Positions 56,938 to 64,000 of a stretch of DNA of 64,000 nt are shown piece after piece. The stretch lies in assembly GCA_933228895.1 (NCBI GenBank), contig OW121852.1:103127544-103191543 (forward strand), read 5' to 3'. Each line of letters begins with the position of its first letter. Positions within the stretch are counted from its first letter, which is position 1. The position numbers and the translations under genes are program-made. Source of the DNA: Platycnemis pennipes (Eukaryota; Arthropoda; Insecta; Odonata; Platycnemididae). The notes beneath the pieces were generated by a model. It did no database searches and was not told the origin of the DNA. It saw only the letters and a program-made list of their open reading frames with translations.

Positions 56938-57960
56938 TATTGCAGCTGCCTATCCCAATTCCATACTGCCTGCTATGTTCTCTAATGGCATGCGGGAAGA
57001 ATGACATTTTATATCTGTTGTTATGGAAATCTATCTCTCGAATCGTATTCATCAGGTAAAATCTAGTATAATATGTACGGGTTTTAATATGCATCTAGCA
57101 TCTTCAGCAAATTTATCCGTTGTAAATTACTGCAGGAGATTTAATCGGTACTTAAACATACGATCTGATAATGATTGGCAACCTAATTCTTCTATTGATT
57201 ATGATACACTAATTAACCTAACGTAATACTTTTTAACAAACCTAGCAGCTCTACGCAGCACACTATCCAATTTCCAGGTCAAATCTGATTAATTCGGATT
57301 CCATACACAGGAGGGGCCTAACTAGTGCAAAGCACTATCTCTCTTTTTTCTTCTCGTCAAATTTCCCCAGTACTCTTTTAATAAATCCTAGCCTTCTCTT
57401 GGCTTGGCTTATAAGTAATTGTTACACCTAATTTCCTTATTGATTCAAAACTTTCAACTGTTTTAATAATGCTATAGGATCAATCTAACGAATTATTTCC
57501 CTTCCAAAAATTAATAGCTACACACTTTTTGAGGTTTAGTTCCAACCGCCATTTTTAGCACCACTCTTTAATTGCATCTAAATCCATGCTAAGTGACAAC
57601 ATATCTTCCTCATTTTATATACCCCTGTACACTATCCCGTCGTCTGAAAAAATCCCAAGCTCTCTACTGACTATGGTACCTAAATGGTTGTTGGATAAAT
57701 GAAATAGAAGCAGGCCTATTACGCTACCCTGGAGAACTCCCGATGTGACTTTGATTGTGTCCGACATGATACCATATATCAACATCATACCAACGACCCT
57801 CTTCTCGCGCTCAAGAATTCCTTTATCCAAAATACAAATCCTTTATTAATACCAAAACGCTCTAACTTCAAGTAAGATTAATTAACTGTAAGGAACTTTA
57901 TCGAATGCCTTTTTAAACCATAAGAAAATTGCATCAACCTCAGTACTGTTTACGCTGTAG
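56938..57960 (-). pseudogene. CR1/Jockey-group LINE, copy A
   Basis: Same family and orientation as copy B, immediately upstream. It covers SGVLQGSVIGLLLF (motif B), LGIFSDDGIVYRGI (motif C, FSDD), and on to the segment matching 55500-55770. More decayed and with indels; its 3' tail is missing where copy B begins. The arrangement is head-to-tail. Confidence 0.75.
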
Positions 57961-57964
57961 ACTA

Positions 57965-59235
57965 AAAGTTCACTCATGAATAAAATGGCACTTTTATGAT
58001 GAATATTTTTATGCGGTGGCATTGTGTCAGCCAGCCTTGATTACCACATTAAAAAAAAGTTGGGCTCACACCTGAACAGGCCGCCAGGGCTTTTAGAGGG
58101 CCGTATTTAAGCTGCGAACGTGCTGTTGGCAGGGCCTTTGTGACATTACAATTCGTCTCGCTCGCACTCGATTGTCTTCTTGAGCTCACGAGTTTGTTTG
58201 TGACTCGCATCGAGAGCGGACCTTATAGAGGAAGGCTCCTCGTCAATTCCCGTTCTCCCGACAGCCATTAGCGCTCTCCCTCCCGTTGGCCCCTCTTGTT
58301 TTCCCCGACGGGTGCGTCATGAGCACGCATCCGTCGCTTCCTCGTCCTTCACTTCCTTTAGTCGTCATTTTCCCGTTTCCCCACCTCACCTCATCTCGGC
58401 TCCTCCAACCTAGAACAATAAGGAACTTCAGTTCCTCTCTTTAGCTCATCGAAAAACAACCTCCCTCTCTGGTGATGATTTGAAATACTGCTCTTGGACT
58501 TTCACGCGATTGAGGGGTTACCGTTCGTGTCTTCTTGTCCTTTGAGGGTTGTTAAAGTGGTAAAAATTGGGATAAATTCAAGAAGTTAAGTAATCTGAAA
58601 GCAAATGTTTTTCCCTTCAAGATTCAAATGAGAATCGTGACTCCCTTTTAGTTTGTCTTTGAGTCGAGTGTATGGATTGTTTTTAGGCTCCATTTTATGG
58701 CGTGTGGTTGACGTTATTTTTGACAATGATTGACAGTGTGTGAAGAAGACAGCTATTATCGAGATTATCGGCAGTTCCGATTTCGCAGACACTTGGCTAG
58801 TTGATGATAATCGTAACTGTGGATTGGGTTAGACTAGTACTTCACAAAGTAAAGGTGTTTATTTTACCCAATGTAATGTGATTCCACCAAGTGGATCATA
58901 AAAAAGTTCAATTAATAACTGTGGAGTTGTATGTCTACGACGATTTTGAAACCAGGTGCTTGAGTAAGTAAAGTTAACCGTTTGGCAATGTTAACAATCT
59001 ATTTTTTATTCTGACTGTCCCTGCGGGTTGACTGAAGTCCTGAACGTGCTCACTAGAAATATATGAACTTGTTAGCACCTATTATTTCATGTCATTTGAT
59101 CAAATCTTCATACTCATTACTAATACTAACCGACATATTACTAATCCTTGGCTATTATTGTAGTTAATCTCGTTTTATTGAGTGACAGAGGGCAACAGTC
59201 GATATAATGTATTCGTTGCAATAAAAAGGTCTATC
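57965..59235. other. Intergenic, CpG-bearing 58050-58400
   Basis: 58050-58400 has gccgccagggc, cgctcgcactcg and other CpG-containing blocks, with ccgtatttaagctgc as a weak TATA-like site. No exon is recognised. Confidence 0.3.
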
Positions 59236-59239
59236 CTCT

Positions 59240-60345
59240 AATCTCTATTCATCATCATCATTGGTCAACATTCCTAGGATTGGTTTGACGCAGCTTTCCA
59301 CTCGATTCTTCTATCGGCCAACCTTTTCATTGTGACGTAATTCCTCTCTTTTACATTCTTCACAACCTGTTCCATGTATCTCATACGAGGCCTGCCTTTT
59401 CCAATCTTCCCGTTCACTTTTCCCTCGACGATAGTCTTCATCAGGCCATCGTGTCTCAAGATATGACCGATTAAGTTTTCCCTTCTTCTTTTTAGAGTTG
59501 TCAGTAGACTTCTCTTTTCTCCTACTCTTCTTAGGACTTCCTCGTTACTTACTCGGTCGATCCATTTAATCTTCATCATTCTTCTGTAGCACCACATTTC
59601 GAATGCTTCCACTCTTTTCTTTCCCGCGGCTGTCATTGTCCTTGCCTCACTGCCATAAAGAAACACGCTCCAGATGTACGTCCTGATGAATTGTTTCCTT
59701 ACTTCTACGCTTGTATTTCCAACGGTTAGTACATTCTTCTTATGATGGAATGCCCTCTTTGCCTGGGTTATCCTGCTGATTATTTCTTTCTTGCTTTGTC
59801 CATCGCTGGTTACTCGGCTTCTAAGGCAACAAAACTCTTCCAGTTTTTGTTTTCCTAAATTGACGTTGGTTTTAGCCTCTTGTCTTATGCTGCATACCAA
59901 TATCTCAGTTTTCTTCTTATTGATCTTCAGATGATATCTGGCCATTGTCCTTTCCATGATTATTAGAGCCATATTCAGTACCCTCTCTGTCTCTGCTACG
60001 AGTGCTATGTCATCAGCGAATCGCAGCATGCTATTTTTTTCTCCGTGGATATTCACTCCTAAAAACTCCTCCTTGATTTCATTGATGGCTTTCTCGAAGT
60101 AAACATTAAAAATTACAGGAGACAGTGCACAGCCTTGTCTCTCTCCTTTCCTTATTCTTGCTTCTTAACATCTGGGTCTAGATTTAATCACAGCTACTTG
60201 GTTTTTGCACAAACTGTGGATGATTCTTTGGTCATTGTAGGGTACTCCCATTCCTTTCAGAATTCCAAGAATCGAATTCCAATCCACGTTGTCCAAAGCC
60301 ATCTCTAAATCCACGAATGCAATGAACGTCTTTTCTCCTTTCCAA
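59240..60345 (-). pseudogene. RTE-like LINE, best-preserved C-terminal half
   Basis: A 260-codon minus-strand frame (60056-59274) runs from MNIHGEKNSMLRFADDIALV, with an intact FADD catalytic pair at residues 13-16, through KINKKKTEILVCS (motif D region), the stretch around FCCLRSRVTSDG (motif E region), VFLYGSEARTM and MKIKWIDRVSNEEVLRR to GRPRMRYMEQV and WKAASNQS. Upstream (60057-60345) motif A, DLEMALDNVDWN-like, and motif B, RQGCALSPVIFN-like, are readable but frame-shifted. It is 5'-truncated near 60345 and ends at tcaacattcctaggattggt, the family's 3' end. Youngest copy by intactness, but still lacking the endonuclease domain. Confidence 0.88.
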
Positions 60346-60349
60346 TATC

Positions 60350-61575
60350 TCTAGTATCTATACCAATTATCTCGCTTCTAACTTACATCTGATCAATTGC
60401 AGTCCCTTATTGTACACGTAACAATCATATCGTGTTTGACGAAAAAATTATTTTTCCGAGGATAAATAGATTTTCTTTAATTTTTTATCCATTAAAAACG
60501 AACGCTTCGATCGAATTCTGAAAAAATAACTGGCAAATCATCATGGTCCTTGATTCTGTGGTTAATCTCAAGGGGGTGTTTCCCATGAGCACAAAAAGAT
60601 TTTGGGGAACTGAATAGTATATATTACATGGAAATGTTTAGAATACTCATCGGTTATTTTACCTTTAATATCCCAAACCCATTGGAGACTAATTTAACGC
60701 TGTGTGGTATTCTGGGGCTAAAACCTCATTATGCATCATCGGACACACAAGAAACCTGCTTAAGATATAGGCCTAGGCTCATCTGTGCCAAAACTTAAAA
60801 GAAGAATCTATTTTTAGGCTGTGCTAGTCGCTAAACTTTTAAATGTTCTCTTGAATTACGTATATTATGATTAAAGATCCTTGCATACTGTTTTGTAGGC
60901 GTCGATTTGATAGAAGAGCATGATTTTATGAATATAATGTTTGCGACAGGCTTGGCATAAGAGGCAAATAAAAACTAATTTCAGGGTATTACTGTTACGA
61001 TCCAAGATTTGATTTCATTATTTTTAAAACAACTAACGCCAAATAATTGTATACTGAATATCTAAATATAGTGTAATACCTACATGCTAATTTATTAATA
61101 TATATGTAATTAAAAATCCGTATTCCTTTAAAATGGTAACGGTGACCCATTAAGAACCTTTATACAGTTCGGCGTAATGTACCAAATACACGTGCATTTT
61201 TTTCCTTTAAATAACGACAGCAATTTTACTACAACTATAATAAGATATTGCGCAAAATGCTCAATGTAGTTGACGCGCCTTTAAAAACCAAAGACAATGA
61301 TCTTTTATTTTTCCCAGAGTATGCTCTTCCGTTCATTCCATTAAAACCCAAAAAATCTCTGTGGAAATATAAAAAAATTTAGCAACCTTATATCTCACGC
61401 TGACGATACTTACACACACTTATATCCCCTGACGATAAAAAAAGCCAGTTTACCTACCGAAGCCATGCATGGTCTTGTTGATTTGATTTCCTAGAAAGTT
61501 AATGGAGAATGAGAAAATTGATATGCCTACCCATTGTATGCCAAATAAAATTGCCCCTTTTTATGTCCCAATACG
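60350..61575. other. Intergenic, nothing recognised
   Basis: AT-rich spacer with no supported gene. Confidence 0.35.
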
Positions 61576-61579
61576 ACAG

Positions 61580-61704
61580 CGTCCTCTTTTTAACTTCTAC
61601 GGCTTCATCAGATGTCACCGAATCCATCCCCAATTCAAAGGAAACGCCTGCAGAGAAACCCCAGAGTCTGCAAAATCAGTCAGCAGACCTCAAAGGAAAT
61701 ACAG
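61580..61704 (+). CDS. Weak candidate exon, Ser/Thr/Glu/Pro-rich
   Basis: tcccaatacgacag could serve as an acceptor. The frame reads LTSTASSDVTESIPNSKETP, then AEKPQSLQNQSADLKGNT, and ends at aatacag-gtagtt, a fair donor. Length 125 nt. No family resemblance; low-complexity composition fits a disordered region. It may be chance. Confidence 0.2.
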
Positions 61705-61889
61705 GTAGTTTTATTTTTATTTCGTGTGTCTCGTTTTCGATTCTTTCCTTTATCTTGCTCAAAAAATATAATATCTCTCAAGCATACGAACGCGTTGGAA
61801 CTTGGTGTATAAATGGAATTTAACGTAGGACAGCAGCAGGATAAGAAATTCTGAAATGGTTAACATTGGATAACTAATAATCGTCGTTA

Positions 61890-61908
61890 ATGAGAGAGAG
61901 AGAGAGAT
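61890..61908 (+). repeat. GA microsatellite
   Basis: A short perfect (GA)n run. Confidence 0.8.
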
Positions 61909-62039
61909 GAAATTAATCTGCTAAACATAGATGTTAGAACTTTAGCGCAGTGCCATGAATTCGCTCATATTCTCAAAATACTCAGAAAATGGGATGAAGC
62001 ATAGAAGTAAAGTAAAACATTAACCATTGTTAAATTATA

Positions 62040-63125
62040 GATAACAATTGTATATAGCCTTCGTGGACTTGGAGAAGGCAATCGATAATGTCGAATGGAA
62101 TAAGATGTTCCATACTATGGAAAAACTTGGCTTGGACTACAATGACAGAAGAATCATCTACCAGCTATACAAGGACCCAGTGGCCACAATTCGTACGCAA
62201 GACGGGAAAAATATAGAGGCAAAAATTAACAAAAGAGTCCGAAAAGGATGTAACCTGTCACCAGCACTCTTCAATATGTACATGGAGGAAGCGATATAAG
62301 AAATAGAAGAACAAGGTACCAAAGGAATCAAAGTGAATGGAGAAGAAATAAACATGCTACGCTCCGCTGATTATATCGCTATCGTAGCAGGAAACGAGGA
62401 AGACCTACAGAACTCACTGAACATAATTGAAAAAGTGTTCCAGGAATAAAACATGAAATACAATAAGAAGAAAACCAAGATACTTGTGTGCGGAAGAGAG
62501 AAAAAAGTGGCAGACGTCCGCCTCAAAGCAGAAAGATTGGAGCAAGTGGAATCATTCACCTACCTCGGGAGCACCATCACCTGGGATGGAGGAAGACGAC
62601 AGACATCAAGCGTCGAAAAGCCCAAGATAAGACGGCATTCATGGCCAAAAGGCCACTACTCTGCTCTAAGATCATAAGACTGGAGACGAGGAAACAGTAC
62701 GCGAAAACATTCGTGTGGGCAGTGGACCTCTACGGATCAGAAGCATGGACCATTGGAAAAACTGACCAGATAAGAATATAAGCCTTCGAGAACTGGTGCT
62801 GGTGAAGGATGCTGAAGATCAAATGGACGGATAGGGTGAGAAACGAGGAGGTATACAGAAGAATTGGAGAAGAAAGAGCACTGTGGAGCACCATACGCCA
62901 AAGAAGAACACGGTGGGTTGGCCATATCATGAGACACAACAATTACGTGGGAAGCATAATGGAGGGAAAAATTGAAGGGAAAGTCCCCATAGGAAGACCA
63001 AGAGACAAGTACTTGGGGCAAGTCAAGAAGGAATCGGGGAAGAAGAACCATAGGGAAATGAAGGAACTGGCATGGAATAGGGAGAAGTGGAGGGCTGCAG
63101 TATACCAATCCTAGGATTGTAATAC
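62040..63125 (+). pseudogene. RTE-like LINE, second subfamily
   Basis: Related to but clearly distinct from the 59-kb family. In order: motif A, IAFVDLEKAIDNVEWN; VATIRTQDGKNIEAKI; motif B, RVRKGCNLSPALFNMYMEEA; a stop; motif C as MLRSADYIAIVAG (FADD changed to SADY, catalytic pair destroyed); KYNKKKTKILVCG; ESFTYLGSTITWDGG; a frame shift near 62600; FVWAVDLYGSEAWTIGK; MLKIKWTDRVRNEEVYRR; TRWVGHIMRHN; GKVPIGRPRDKYLGQV. The 3' end lies at about 63115 (atcctaggattgtaatac). 5'-truncated within the palm. Confidence 0.85.
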
Positions 63126-63129
63126 TATG

Positions 63130-64000
63130 GATGTAAATTATAGATATATTAAACGTAGTTGTTACGCTCTACATTATTTTTCCTTGTTTTTCGCTTTCAT
63201 TCCAAGTGAAGGGCAGCGCAATTATTTTAATCGTCGATTGGCGAGCGGCCTTAATGGATGAGGGATTAGCACTCCGTAGTCTATGCGCCATTAGCCAAGT
63301 TGGAAATGAAAGCAAACTGTGAAGGGGATTATAAATGCCGAATAGATTGCACATGGATTTATTGCAGGTGGACAGAAACACACTGCGTGCGTCAAAGGCT
63401 TCCAGTCACCACTCTGACATTCGAAATATATATGTATATACGAAGAGAACAATTGAGAATTGCATGTACGTACCATTCCCGCAGAGCGTCGTGACGAGCG
63501 AACAAAAGACGAAGGCCACGCGGCCGTCGAAAGAGACGTGCGATAGATTGGTGGAATTCCAGCGACACGATGGGTCGAGGCAGGCGAGTCGAAGCGCTGA
63601 AATTCCAGTTCGGACCTGAAACATGCCACTGCTGCTGTTCGCTTTGATTCATGGAAACACCCGCTCTTCCGAGATCAGAAGGGAATCTCGGAATGATGTT
63701 CTAGCGAGGTGCCGCTGAACAACTACGAATTGAAGTTAACTTTTCCTGTGGCTGATGTTTTCGCGGGTTCCGCTAATTTGATTGCTTATTTTCCCTTATT
63801 TTTGTTGTATTTATGTTTTAATCGGACAGTGATTTGGGCGAATCAGATTCTCTATCTAAAGGTGTGTCGTGCAATGGGCTCGAAACGCCCTGCGGAAAAT
63901 GAATAACGCAGCGGTACCAGAGAAAATTTGCTAATGGTGCTGAGACAGCCTCCAACCGAAATTTGAACTTAGGCAATATTATTTGTTATTCTCGTGAATT
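63130..64000. other. Intergenic, moderately GC-rich 63480-63680
   Basis: Several overlapping frames of 60-110 codons on both strands, none with a recognised domain. Nothing firm. Confidence 0.3.

Noticed and set aside
61585..61620. ctgatgaagccgtagaag on the minus strand as a hammerhead
   Set aside because: No GAAAC box and no closing stems.

Overview
This window looks like gene-poor, repeat-rich DNA from an arthropod nuclear genome. The evidence is AT-rich spacer DNA, short degenerate ORFs and GT-AG introns. The transposon mix also fits an insect: RTE-like and CR1/Jockey-like LINEs, Penelope-like elements, a tRNA-derived SINE, hAT-like MITEs, piggyBac and Transib. A hemimetabolous insect is my guess from the style of the LINEs; the sequence does not prove it. 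I see no bacterial-type operon, rRNA gene, functional tRNA gene or CRISPR array, and no complete host gene.

Layout. 0-5 kb holds a LINE 3' tail with an ATT microsatellite, SINE copies, and a Penelope-like (PLE) GIY-YIG remnant between 220-bp inverted arms. 5.8-6.65 kb is G-rich, CpG-bearing DNA ending in a possible TATA promoter. 6.8-8.4 kb is a broken RTE-like reverse transcriptase. 9-11.3 kb has perfect hairpins and CpG/CCAAT-rich DNA. 15.2-18.1 kb has three hAT-like MITEs with 8-bp duplications or near-duplications and a 31-base G run. 19.2-20.5 kb has SINEs, three hammerhead-like motifs and a LINE scrap. 25.8-31 kb has fold-back elements with hammerhead-like motifs and LINE fragments. 33.6-34 kb is a piggyBac fragment fused to a LINE 3' tail. 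35.6-37 kb is a PLE next to an RTE-like LINE. 38.3-38.8 kb is a SINE nested in a LINE with an 11-bp target-site duplication. 54-58 kb has a SINE, a long palindrome and two head-to-tail copies of one CR1/Jockey-like LINE. 59.2-60.3 and 62.0-63.1 kb are two more RTE-like copies.

The best-supported element of high interest is at 45929-49739. It is a Transib transposon (the superfamily related to RAG1) with a perfect CACAGTG terminus, a 5-bp CGACG duplication and recognisable spliced transposase exons. Its terminal inverted repeats are unusually long (about 0.96 kb) and nearly identical. Its transposase lacks the C-terminal part expected to carry the catalytic glutamate. It sits exactly at the 3' end of an open, acceptor-preceded candidate host exon.

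The second notable system is a dispersed set of about a dozen hammerhead-ribozyme-like motifs, CTGANGA-(N)-hairpin-GAAAC..GTH with closing stem I complementarity. They lie in PLE termini and in short fold-back elements. Most carry one extra nucleotide after the CTGANGA box compared with the textbook core. Every assignment is by eye; no alignment or database search was run.
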